Origin: Achatina immaculata | Taxonomy: Eukaryota; Mollusca; Gastropoda; Stylommatophora; Achatinidae | Reading direction: 5' to 3' | DNA: 64,000 nt | Assembly (NCBI GenBank): GCA_009760885.1 | Contig: CM019715.1 | Span: 19,086,503 to 19,150,502 of the forward strand | Part shown: piece by piece, positions 62,901 through 64,000 of the stretch | Layout of the letters: each line of letters starts with the position of its first letter | How positions within the stretch are numbered: position 1 is the stretch's first letter | Program-made: the position numbers and the translations under genes | Notes under the pieces: generated by a model | What the model was told of the DNA's origin: nothing | Seen by the model: only the letters and a program-made list of their open reading frames with translations | The model's database searches: none

Positions 62901-63614
62901 ATACAGGGCACACATTGAATGTATTAAAGGTTGGCATGAAACTGCAGTCAGTCCGTAAGAATAATGAAGAGAAAAAAACTCATCTTAAATGCGAAGAAAA
63001 CTAAACTGATGAAAACTGAGAACAGAGAAAACTTAAATATTTTGGACATATTAAACGTCATGATAATTTAGTGAAGACAGTCTTGGAAGGGCACATGATG
63101 GGAAAAAGAGAAAGAGGAAGACCACGGTGAAGATGTTTGCAAAACTGCAAAAGAATGCATCAGCAGCAGGGCATCTTGCTTACAACCGAGAGTCCTACAG
63201 GAGAGCTGTTAGGGAGGCAAATGACTGACTGACTGATGAAACCGCAAATATTCCTCTTTCAAACTTGTGTTTCTGTTCAGTGTTAGTGAAAATAGGGTGC
63301 TACAAAATCAATCAATAAATTGTGTGCACTTTGTACTTCACAGAAGGTAGGATCTTAGCCAATTCTGGCTACGTGTGCTGCTATTACAGCAAGTGCAGCT
63401 GCACCTCATATAGGATAGAAGACAGAAGAAAATAAATGTTTAAATGCTCATACCAGCTTCTAGTGCCTTCAAACCACACAATATGGACCGATGTCTTGAA
63501 TGACTACCAACACACACAATCACCCGAGAGAAACCATAACTGTTCATCAGGTCTGAAGTAAATTCACACTGATCAGCACTAACAACAACAACAATATGTC
63601 GAATCCAAGAAAAC
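19262..63614 (-). CDS. CRPPA: CRPPA (ISPD), D-ribitol-5-phosphate cytidylyltransferase, 5' partial
   Basis: The cytosolic enzyme makes CDP-ribitol from CTP and ribitol-5-phosphate; FKTN and FKRP use CDP-ribitol to build the glycan of alpha-dystroglycan. Exons in gene order: 63454-63614, 57075-57175, 49840-49989, 48010-48114, 33033-33078, 29171-29265, 25475-26161, 19262-19357. All introns are GT-AG and the phases join without breaking the frame (about 479 residues plus stop). IspD-family signatures are HDAARP, RPLVSTV, SEMPQAF, and GTECL...LVEG...[11 protein letters not shown]. The N-terminal glycine-rich CTP loop and PKQ motif are missing because the first exon(s) lie beyond base 64000. The C-terminal domain (last three exons) is weakly conserved and carries a long insertion. 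No promoter is in view. Family assignment is very secure; exons 7 and 8 rest mainly on phase, open frame and weak similarity. Confidence 0.93.
19529..19646. repeat. 118-bp direct repeat, copy A
   Basis: About 90% identical to 20321-20442; both run from TTCATATG to CCTAGCTATCCA. The LINE-B copy starts directly at the right end of this copy. Confidence 0.85.
19645..20118 (+). mobile_element. LINE-B 3' end
   Basis: Encodes the LINE-B C-terminus in broken frames: LKNLWRG-like start, [42 protein letters not shown], then [13 protein letters not shown]. It ends with the family tail AAATGAATGAATGAAT. 5' truncated. Confidence 0.87.
20321..20442. repeat. 118-bp direct repeat, copy B
   Basis: Near copy of 19529-19646 without a following LINE. 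20119-20320 between LINE-B and this copy holds nothing recognised. Confidence 0.85.
20740..23850 (+). mobile_element. LINE-A host copy interrupted by LINE-B
   Basis: Plus-strand LINE-A from the endonuclease-RT linker (KSLHERR-like region near 20770) through RT to the 3' end (CATGACGTTTAACGG near 23817, tail GGAAGGATATA). It is split at KQGCIPSP by the LINE-B insertion 21732-23004. Removing the insert and one target duplication rejoins the frame as [15 protein letters not shown]. Stops and frameshifts make it non-functional. Confidence 0.9.
21732..23004 (-). mobile_element. LINE-B insertion with 13-bp TSD
   Basis: This 1273-bp, 5'-truncated LINE-B has the best-preserved LINE-B frame in the window (22009-22785, 258 codons). 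It contains [13 protein letters not shown] at about residues 52-64, RYADDTVLL at 92-100 (YADD catalytic pair), [11 protein letters not shown], and ANKMTTDK-like connection residues. The upstream segment at 22750-22985 holds [12 protein letters not shown]. Flanking duplications TACCATCACCTTT lie at 21719-21731 and 23005-23017. The 3' tail is (TGAA)n, seen as CATTCATTCATTTG. Confidence 0.93.
23851..24087. other. Short spacer
   Basis: Unique-looking DNA between LINE-A and mariner; nothing recognised. Confidence 0.4.
24088..25368 (+). mobile_element. Mariner-family DNA transposon, inactivated
   Basis: 1281 bp, the usual mariner size. Inverted ends GGTTCAACAATTAAGTAATG (left) and the complement of CATTACTTAATTGTCGAACC (right) differ at one position over 20 bp. 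The left flank is TA-rich and the right flank is an (AT)n run, consistent with a TA target. The transposase inside is the DD34D type: helix-turn-helix part, then DETW (first D), HDNAPAH (second D), [13 protein letters not shown] (third D). Confidence 0.93.
24340..25290 (+). pseudogene. Mariner transposase, broken
   Basis: The first open piece (24340-24879, 179 codons) covers the second helix-turn-helix and first catalytic D (DETW, D at residue 131). It ends at a TGA where a glycine codon is expected (DSK|stop|VIHQEF). Reading then shifts frame near 24990; HDNAPAH and [15 protein letters not shown] continue in another frame to 25202, and a further shift near 25200 precedes the C-terminus ([11 protein letters not shown]). 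At least three lesions, so no active enzyme. Confidence 0.9.
25475..26161 (-). CDS. CRPPA: CRPPA exon g (C-terminal domain with long insertion)
   Basis: 687 bp, exactly 229 open codons. The acceptor is TCTTTTCTGTTTTTAAAG|ATT and the donor TCTACA|GTAAGT. Its start (NTFVVV) and [13 protein letters not shown] fit the Rossmann-like C-terminal domain of [25 protein letters not shown] fits the following helix and strand. Between them sit about 140 residues, rich in S, D, Q and C, with no vertebrate counterpart that I recognise. Assignment rests on phase, strand, order and weak similarity. Confidence 0.75.
26455..27028 (+). mobile_element. LINE-A 3' half
   Basis: Runs from the DQDGD region through YTCESW, the RRWTYV region and LCDV-like end (CCCCATGTGACG) to the tail GGAGGTAAGATGATGTAAGAT, a duplicated GATGTAA motif. 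It abuts the Tc1 remnant at 27030. Confidence 0.85.
27030..27965 (-). mobile_element. Tc1-like transposon remnant
   Basis: Minus-strand pieces of a Tc1-type DDE transposase appear in order: [17 protein letters not shown] (HTH) near 27930, [13 protein letters not shown] near 27700, [12 protein letters not shown] (first D) near 27580, [12 protein letters not shown] near 27440, YHDNTRPRT (second D) near 27320, and [16 protein letters not shown] (catalytic E 34 residues on) near 27210, with FQKLCNSM near 27080. Frameshifts and stops separate them. No inverted repeats were found. Confidence 0.87.
28070..28345 (+). mobile_element. tRNA-derived SINE, copy 1
   Basis: The head resembles a tRNA gene with an A box (GTCTGAGTGGCGAAGTGG) and a B box (GGGAGCTCGAATCC). 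The body shares CAGGCGTGATACTGA, CATGGAAAATATGGGC and CTAACAC with the minus-strand copy at 57285-57560. It ends in a T-rich run (TTTACCCTTTTTTTTT). It is non-autonomous and presumably moved by one of the LINEs. Confidence 0.85.
28365..28540 (+). repeat. Unclassified dispersed repeat, copy 1
   Basis: Similar (roughly 75-80% by eye) to 44597-44770 in the same orientation. Shared landmarks are AAATTTAAAGTAAACATCA and GGAAAATGT, and CATAAACA(C/T)TTCA. No coding potential. Confidence 0.65.
28545..28838 (+). mobile_element. LINE-B 3' end
   Basis: LINE-B terminal segment from the CATACAACAAGTACTGAAG region to the tail AAATGAATGACTGACTGAA, with frame breaks. Confidence 0.83.
29171..29265 (-). CDS. 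CRPPA: CRPPA exon f (start of C-terminal domain)
   Basis: 95 bp. The acceptor has a strong pyrimidine tract (TTTCTATCTCCTTTGGCCAG) and the donor is AAAG|GTTGGT. It encodes [20 protein letters not shown] and ends GQIK. It aligns without gaps to the ICVV...LLEEVLK segment of vertebrate CRPPA, and its leading AA completes the codon left by exon e. Confidence 0.78.
29906..30469 (+). CDS. C-terminal endonuclease-like domain of an RLE-type (R2-like) retroelement, partial
   Basis: 188 open codons after a TAA at 29903, with no ATG needed because this is a 5'-truncated element. It holds MRPDIVV...[11 protein letters not shown], a PD-(D/E)xK-like arrangement (PD, about 13 residues, then E.T), then [32 protein letters not shown], and a conserved end CSWLW-like CWLWSMR. 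The block resembles the domain that follows RT in many animal R2-like retroelement proteins. It lies antisense within a CRPPA intron. The reverse transcriptase is absent. Confidence 0.6.
   Translation, partial: KELVAIVDRANDKANNSKRVEVPPKYFIGAGTTSNIEIRDIPLPSLLDGTNDWEVTADLPERREYPTAIKNTGMRPDIVVYSTEKQELIMIELTVPYETIIEEQHLFKLEKYNDLVKQLRQGAGIRAKVIAVEVGARGFIATSAYDLCKQLGIKGQARARALRSLSETAEKASCWLWSMRNKHWEHK
30470..30730 (+). mobile_element. 3' UTR of the R2-like element with tRNA-like stretch
   Basis: 30501-30550 looks like a tRNA head (CATAGCTAAATCGCTAAAGA, then ATCATGGGTTCGAA as a B box). After an A-run come C/G-rich lines (GACCCAGAGGGGCCCACCC) that probably form the retroelement 3' UTR. Whether the tRNA-like part is a separate SINE insertion is unclear. 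Confidence 0.5.
30731..31675. other. Intronic spacer
   Basis: Nothing recognised apart from an (AT)n run at about 31284-31312 and short poly-A runs. Confidence 0.45.
31676..32935 (+). mobile_element. LINE-E copy, 5' truncated
   Basis: The RT domain starts at a segment like IALPKK and holds [14 protein letters not shown] near 31900 (motif A), [18 protein letters not shown] near 32080 and [11 protein letters not shown] near 32170, where YADD should be (catalytic aspartates lost). The C-terminal part RKLGHILRR, GHIKRH and ERGRGR-like follows to 32900. It ends in GGTGATGATGAGGAT. Confidence 0.82.
33033..33078 (-). CDS. CRPPA: CRPPA exon e, 46-bp micro-exon (VTYQRDIY)
   Basis: Only 46 bp: acceptor TTTATGTAG|GTCAC, donor CAAAG|GTAGGT. 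It encodes [15 protein letters not shown] plus one base. This fits the IspD KVT...DL end of the catalytic domain and continues DLWK of exon d in phase. It is too short for an ordinary ORF scan. Confidence 0.9.
34075..35497 (+). mobile_element. LINE-A host copy interrupted by LINE-B
   Basis: LINE-A 3' half from [13 protein letters not shown] near 34085 to the tail GGAAGGATGTAAGAT at 35480. Interrupted at 34635-35375 by LINE-B; the two LINE-A parts join at RDAKL/IRRHEILDEF-like sequence. Confidence 0.86.
34635..35375 (-). mobile_element. LINE-B insertion in LINE-A
   Basis: 741 bp, 5' truncated at the region encoding KGIEN. It encodes [50 protein letters not shown] and [13 protein letters not shown] in two main frames. 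A short direct repeat CAAATT flanks it (34629-34634 and 35376-35381). Confidence 0.87.
35498..36220. other. Intronic spacer
   Basis: AT-rich; no gene or repeat identified. Confidence 0.4.
36221..37695 (-). mobile_element. LINE-A copy with inverted 5' segment
   Basis: The minus-strand LINE-A runs from the antisense tail TCTTACATCTTACATCG to the KAAV/ETAVNLM region of the RT N-terminus at about 37690. It includes [16 protein letters not shown] at about 36970-37015. The segment immediately upstream in LINE order follows in the opposite orientation at 37698-37868. Confidence 0.88.
37698..37868 (+). mobile_element. LINE-A endonuclease-RT linker piece, inverted
   Basis: Encodes [17 protein letters not shown] and [14 protein letters not shown]. 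In an intact LINE-A this lies just 5' of the sequence present at the end of the minus-strand copy, so the junction is a 5' inversion. Confidence 0.85.
37869..38976. other. Intronic spacer, C/A-rich in part
   Basis: 38450-38700 is strikingly poor in G on the plus strand (repeated AACATCCTAACCCTAACA-like text). No gene was found. Confidence 0.4.
38977..39405 (-). mobile_element. LINE-E 3' end
   Basis: The minus strand encodes the LINE-E C-terminus: [37 protein letters not shown] and [14 protein letters not shown]. The 3' tail appears as TCATCATCATC at 38980. Confidence 0.83.
39640..40120 (+). other. Unidentified open frame in CRPPA intron
   Basis: A plus frame stays open for about 150 codons before merging into LINE-A (39673-40236 overall). 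It reads [52 protein letters not shown] do not recognise it. It could be an exon of a nested gene, a captured cDNA piece or chance. Confidence 0.3.
40202..40961 (-). mobile_element. Penelope-like retroelement, GIY-YIG end, with 10-bp TSD
   Basis: 760 bp flanked by TTTAATCTGG at 40192-40201 and 40962-40971, inserted in LINE-A. The minus frame 40959-40699 encodes a GIY-YIG nuclease tail: [17 protein letters not shown] (the usual second motif YIG is YIS), [11 protein letters not shown], and [20 protein letters not shown]. The reverse transcriptase is absent (5' truncation at the insertion edge). The 3' UTR has a hairpin-forming AAGGCTCACGCCGAAATATC on the minus strand. Confidence 0.88.
41058..41678 (-). 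mobile_element. Antisense LINE-A inserted in LINE-A, 12-bp TSD
   Basis: 5'-truncated LINE-A 3' end. Target duplications ACAGCCATAATT lie at 41046-41057 and 41679-41690; removing it restores the host LINE-A sequence AIIIAA. It contains an internal 26-bp local duplication near 41125-41180 (AAGTTTTTCAATCTCAT twice). Confidence 0.9.
43715..44596. other. Intronic spacer with small tandem repeats
   Basis: Holds a (TG)n-G run at 43895-43921 and a 37-bp perfect or near-perfect tandem pair at 44006-44079 (CATAACACTGTAAACAATGC start). Overlapping open frames on both strands at 44059-44424 look like chance. Confidence 0.6.
44597..44770 (+). repeat. Unclassified dispersed repeat, copy 2
   Basis: Counterpart of 28365-28540: same order of CACCAAATTTAAAGTAAAC, CCAGGAAAATGTGATAA and TTGAAAATCACC. 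Confidence 0.65.
44896..45180 (-). mobile_element. LINE-B 3' end
   Basis: Starts at the antisense tail TCAGTCAGTCATTTG and extends through the GKRKRGR-coding region to the [14 protein letters not shown] region. 5' truncated at about 45180. Confidence 0.83.
45330..45585 (+). mobile_element. LINE linker fragment (LINE-D/E type)
   Basis: Encodes [20 protein letters not shown] and [12 protein letters not shown], typical of the lysine-rich linker between endonuclease and RT in APE-type LINEs. It ends next to the antisense LINE-A. Confidence 0.6.
45592..46822 (-). mobile_element. LINE-A copy, 5' truncated
   Basis: From the antisense tail TATCTTATCTTATATCCTTCC to the RT region [19 protein letters not shown] (46800). 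The piece at 46627-46869 encodes [18 protein letters not shown] and FKKAFDSI. It meets a plus-strand LINE-D end at 46822. Confidence 0.87.
46823..47075 (+). mobile_element. LINE-D 3' end
   Basis: Encodes [31 protein letters not shown] and [11 protein letters not shown], then the tail TGATGATGATAATGATGA. It matches 52480-52712. Confidence 0.85.
47715..47839. repeat. 125-bp near-perfect palindrome
   Basis: The left arm 47715-47772 and right arm 47783-47839 are reverse complements with one mismatch and one single-base indel, around a 10-base loop. The arms start CCAAAATGTATAAACTAGG. 14-bp direct repeats TACTCACAATCCAA lie at 47705-47718 and 47904-47917, so the palindrome may belong to a 185-bp insertion. 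It lies 171 bp downstream of CRPPA exon d in gene order. Confidence 0.88.
48010..48114 (-). CDS. CRPPA: CRPPA exon d (GTECL...LVEG)
   Basis: 105 bp, 35 codons, phase 0 at both ends. The acceptor is TTGCCAG|TGTTC and the donor TGGAAG|GTAGGA. It encodes [14 protein letters not shown] and [12 protein letters not shown], the IspD EG..DLWK block. Confidence 0.93.
48292..49118 (-). mobile_element. LINE-A copy, 5' truncated
   Basis: From the antisense tail CTTCTTACATCCTTCCC to the RT palm region (complement of GATTTTGCTGATGACATAAC at about 49057-49075). Many frame breaks. Confidence 0.83.
49119..49839. other. Intronic spacer
   Basis: No gene or repeat assigned. 49150-49260 is less AT-rich than its surroundings. 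Confidence 0.4.
49840..49989 (-). CDS. CRPPA: CRPPA exon c (SEMPQAF motif)
   Basis: 150 bp, exactly 50 codons. The acceptor is CTCTTAAG|GCAG and the donor AAACAG|GTCAGG. It encodes [12 protein letters not shown] and [13 protein letters not shown], matching the dimerisation-arm and MPQ region of CRPPA. Confidence 0.94.
50141..50668 (-). mobile_element. LINE-C copy, 3' end
   Basis: The longest LINE-C piece here. The minus frame 50525-50106 encodes [51 protein letters not shown] and GLIWARAEK. The (AG)n tail is seen as CAATCTCTCTCTCTTTC at 50140. 5' truncated near 50668. Confidence 0.87.
50680..52712 (+). mobile_element. LINE-D copy, RT to 3' end
   Basis: About 2 kb. A lysine-rich linker (50690-51150) leads to the RT domain: [20 protein letters not shown] (51250), [11 protein letters not shown] (motif A, 51640), [19 protein letters not shown] (51820), [10 protein letters not shown] (motif C, 51931-51960), then [11 protein letters not shown] (52315) and [14 protein letters not shown] (52490). 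The end is [12 protein letters not shown], stop, and tail TGATGATGATG. Several stops and frameshifts (for example after TISLS at 51460). Confidence 0.88.
53665..54470. repeat. (AT)n / GACTATATATAT microsatellite
   Basis: About 600 bp of alternating AT with GAT, AAGATATAT and, on the right side, repeated GACTATATATAT units. It is expanded inside LINE-A and contains a 197-bp LINE-C piece. Alternating AT of this length is prone to cruciform extrusion and slippage. Confidence 0.93.
54047..54243 (-). mobile_element. LINE-C 3' piece inside the AT microsatellite
   Basis: Matches 50141-50337 and 18327-18517. The (AG)n tail end sits at 54050, and the 5' truncation leads straight back into ATATATATGACTATAT. 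It interrupts the microsatellite cleanly. Confidence 0.88.
56214..56575 (-). mobile_element. LINE-A 3' fragment
   Basis: Antisense tail TCTTACATCGTACATCCTTCCC, then the region encoding [15 protein letters not shown] and [13 protein letters not shown], 5' truncated near 56575. Confidence 0.82.
57075..57175 (-). CDS. CRPPA: CRPPA exon b (HDAARP motif)
   Basis: 101 bp. The acceptor is CTTTTCAAG|AATG and the donor GGG|GTAAAC. It encodes [18 protein letters not shown] and EAAKLHG; HDAARP is the invariant IspD substrate-site motif. Its two leading bases complete the codon begun in exon a. Confidence 0.94.
57285..57560 (-). mobile_element. tRNA-derived SINE, copy 2
   Basis: The minus strand starts CATTAGCTGAGTGGTTAGGC (A box) and CGCGTTCAGTCCC (B-box-like). 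The body has CCAGGCGTGATACTGACCAC and GGAAAATATGGGCCTAACAC, the same body as copy 1 at 28070-28345. It sits between CRPPA exon b and the 977-bp transposon. Confidence 0.85.
57570..58546 (-). mobile_element. Tc1/mariner-superfamily element with TIRs, internally deleted
   Basis: 977 bp bounded by inverted repeats starting CAGGGTCCAGCATAAAGC (about 28 bp with one mismatch) and flanked by TA on both sides. Minus-strand remnants of a DDE transposase are a helix-turn-helix start ([20 protein letters not shown], 58400), a catalytic-core piece near the C-terminus ([21 protein letters not shown], preceded by SLADKVTGF; frame 58033-57833), and the tail [11 protein letters not shown] (57690). The middle of the transposase is deleted and frames are broken. 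Confidence 0.88.
58547..58944. other. Intronic spacer
   Basis: Nothing recognised. Confidence 0.4.
58945..59180 (+). mobile_element. LINE-B 3' end
   Basis: Matches the LINE-B terminal region (GGACATATTAAACATCATG, then GGGAAAAAGAAAGAGAGG, then GTTAGGGAAGCAAAG). It is truncated at both ends and stop-ridden. Confidence 0.78.
59560..60240. repeat. Locally duplicated segment, copy 1
   Basis: Its left part (CTGAGTGAAAAATCTCTC region, 59560-59700) resembles 60305-60430. Its right part (TTTCCAAGTTACACAGG, ACAAGACATGCTCAA, CTAGACATCTGCCATA; 60110-60235) resembles 62790-62895. This suggests a tandem duplication later split by the I-like LINE. The middles are hard to align. Confidence 0.5.
60629..62285 (+). 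mobile_element. I-like LINE insertion, 5' truncated, 11-bp TSD
   Basis: 1657 bp flanked by AGGTTTTCTTA at 60618-60628 and 62286-62296. It carries the C-terminal third of an RT-RNase H ORF and ends in a (GAA)n tail (GCGAACGAAGAAGAAGAAG). An uninterrupted frame and intact target duplications point to a recent insertion, in contrast to all other LINEs here. Confidence 0.93.
60631..62253 (+). CDS. RT thumb and RNase H of I-like LINE, 5' partial
   Basis: 541 open codons from the insertion edge to TAG; the first ATG is at 60685 but the frame is open upstream ([13 protein letters not shown]), so that ATG is not a true start. Numbered from it: the RT connection lies at 1-130 ([25 protein letters not shown]). 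RNase H spans about 268-393 with VYTDGSA (D275), DAEVRAI (E315), [11 protein letters not shown] (D341) and [14 protein letters not shown] (D388): all four catalytic acids present. A C-terminal CCHC-like tail [13 protein letters not shown]...CTC...VEHIL follows. The polymerase active site is lost by 5' truncation. Confidence 0.92.
   Translation, partial: TDEYATVATQRLQRAADILTSWTNKWCVSINTEKSSTTLFTLSSKQKAGKIFVNEIPLRMDNQPTYLGVTLDSKLTWKQHIISAEAKARRKLAILRKLSGTTWGASERILKNVYQQSILPHLEYGSTSWCTASNTTLHNLDKVQNQSLRIITGAMRSTPIVEMQKIVGVQPLKERRDTKVMTMGEKFLSSVSHPLKERFSNLALGRIKRSSFIHQAKRMRKLIPDLPTVVTPLSSVPEHTPWKEADYTQITIQTEVKGVQNGEMQSSLVRSIATLSVLDDKYPCDTWIRVYTDGSAHNAIKNGGAGAYIEYPNNTIDKISIPTGKYCNNFDAEVRAIIAAVEKLSDSRIDTCPVVILTDARSVLEALQCNKLPDLKDALSKIGLQHGVTLQWIPSHCGIPGNEKADHLAKEGTEMEQPDIPVTYNQKKSMIKTYRKPQTPPHDDYHMLNRKEQVTIFRLRTGHSRLRSHMYTKFKVGTTNLCTCAQVPQTVEHILQSCINYETLRNNYWPSETTKEDKLYGSIHELQKTVKFIQETGLQI
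62790..62897. repeat. Locally duplicated segment, second right part
   Basis: About 80% similar to 60125-60235, same orientation (TTCCAAGTTATATAGGGTC, ACAAGACATGCTCAAAAAGG). Confidence 0.65.
62943..63236 (+). mobile_element. LINE-B copy with internal deletion
   Basis: Begins in the [18 protein letters not shown] region (62945-63015) and jumps to [15 protein letters not shown] and the 3' end (CTTGCTTACAACCGAGAG), tail AAATGACTGACTGACTGA. About 600 bp of LINE-B between the two parts is missing. Confidence 0.85.
63454..63614 (-). CDS. CRPPA: CRPPA exon a
   Basis: 161 bp, entered after TCTTCCTTATAG and left at CTG|GTATGA. It encodes [15 protein letters not shown]...[14 protein letters not shown], matching the IspD-fold segment WI.DIVV...RHRSIFNGLKAL of vertebrate CRPPA. 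The first base completes a codon from the preceding exon outside the window. It ends with one base of a split codon. Confidence 0.92.
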
Positions 63615-64000
63615 CTATAAGGAAGAGAAAATCATTAGATCAGTTGGTCATTGGAGAATACTTTATTATATACAAAAGCAGAAAAAAATTGTAAAAAGCA
63701 GGGATTCTTTTAGCAGAATGCATAGAAATAGTACCTTTTAGTGGAAACAAAATTTTTAAACTTTTGAAAACCATATGACATTTTTTTAAAACCATATATA
63801 ACATTTTTTAAAAACAGTAAATTTTTAAATTCAAGTATCACCTTCCTTACATACGCCAGAGTTGTTCTAGGGATGGACAACACTTTAGTCTGATATATCT
63901 ATTTAAACCTCAAAGCATACAAATACTGTTAACCTTGGCATGCTGTATAATAGTGCTGAAAACCAATAATGAAATTGCAACATCTGTGAGAGATCAGTGT
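63615..64000. other. CRPPA intron upstream of exon a
   Basis: No further CRPPA exon is visible; the next upstream exon (glycine-rich loop, PKQ) must lie beyond the window. Confidence 0.6.

Noticed and set aside
63835..63905. Possible extra CRPPA exon on the minus strand (a VLSIPRTTLAYV reading before GTAAGG)
   Set aside because: It has no similarity to the expected PKQ-containing segment and no convincing acceptor; it may be chance.

Overview
The window is animal nuclear DNA: AT-rich, intron-rich and dominated by decayed retrotransposons, with no prokaryotic gene organisation. The mix of APE-type (RTE-like) LINEs, an I-like LINE with RNase H, a Penelope-like element, Tc1/mariner transposons and tRNA-derived SINEs suggests an invertebrate metazoan. 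I cannot fix the phylum from sequence alone.

One host gene can be reconstructed. It lies on the minus strand and spans at least 19262-63614. Eight exons, all with GT/AG borders and mutually consistent phases, encode about 479 residues of CRPPA (ISPD), the CDP-ribitol-forming cytidylyltransferase needed for alpha-dystroglycan glycosylation. The first exon(s), with the nucleotide-binding loop, lie beyond the right edge. Introns of up to about 15 kb are filled with transposons, so the coding share of the 44 kb gene is only about 3%.

Layout. 1-9330: an apparently identical direct repeat of at least 3394 bp (1-3394 and 5937-9330, offset 5936), itself built of two diverged units of about 930 bp. 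3395-4815: T-rich tract with a 117-121 bp minisatellite. 9331-10805: a tandem array of about 31-bp units carrying splice-acceptor-like motifs. 11160-19147: LINE fragments plus a GC-richer block with two tandem series (13606-14960). 19262-63614: CRPPA exons among nested elements. 63615-64000: no feature recognised.

Five LINE families can be separated by their C-terminal peptides and by their short 3' tandem tails. I call them LINE-A (tail GATGTAA), LINE-B (TGAA/TGAC), LINE-C (GA), LINE-D and LINE-E (GAT/TGA). These are local labels, not database names. Several copies are nested with readable target-site duplications: LINE-B in LINE-A twice, and a Penelope element plus an antisense LINE-A in another LINE-A. 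Two DNA transposons keep terminal inverted repeats (mariner 24088-25368; a 977-bp element 57570-58546). The youngest-looking insertion is the I-like LINE at 60629-62285, with an uninterrupted reading frame and an 11-bp target duplication.
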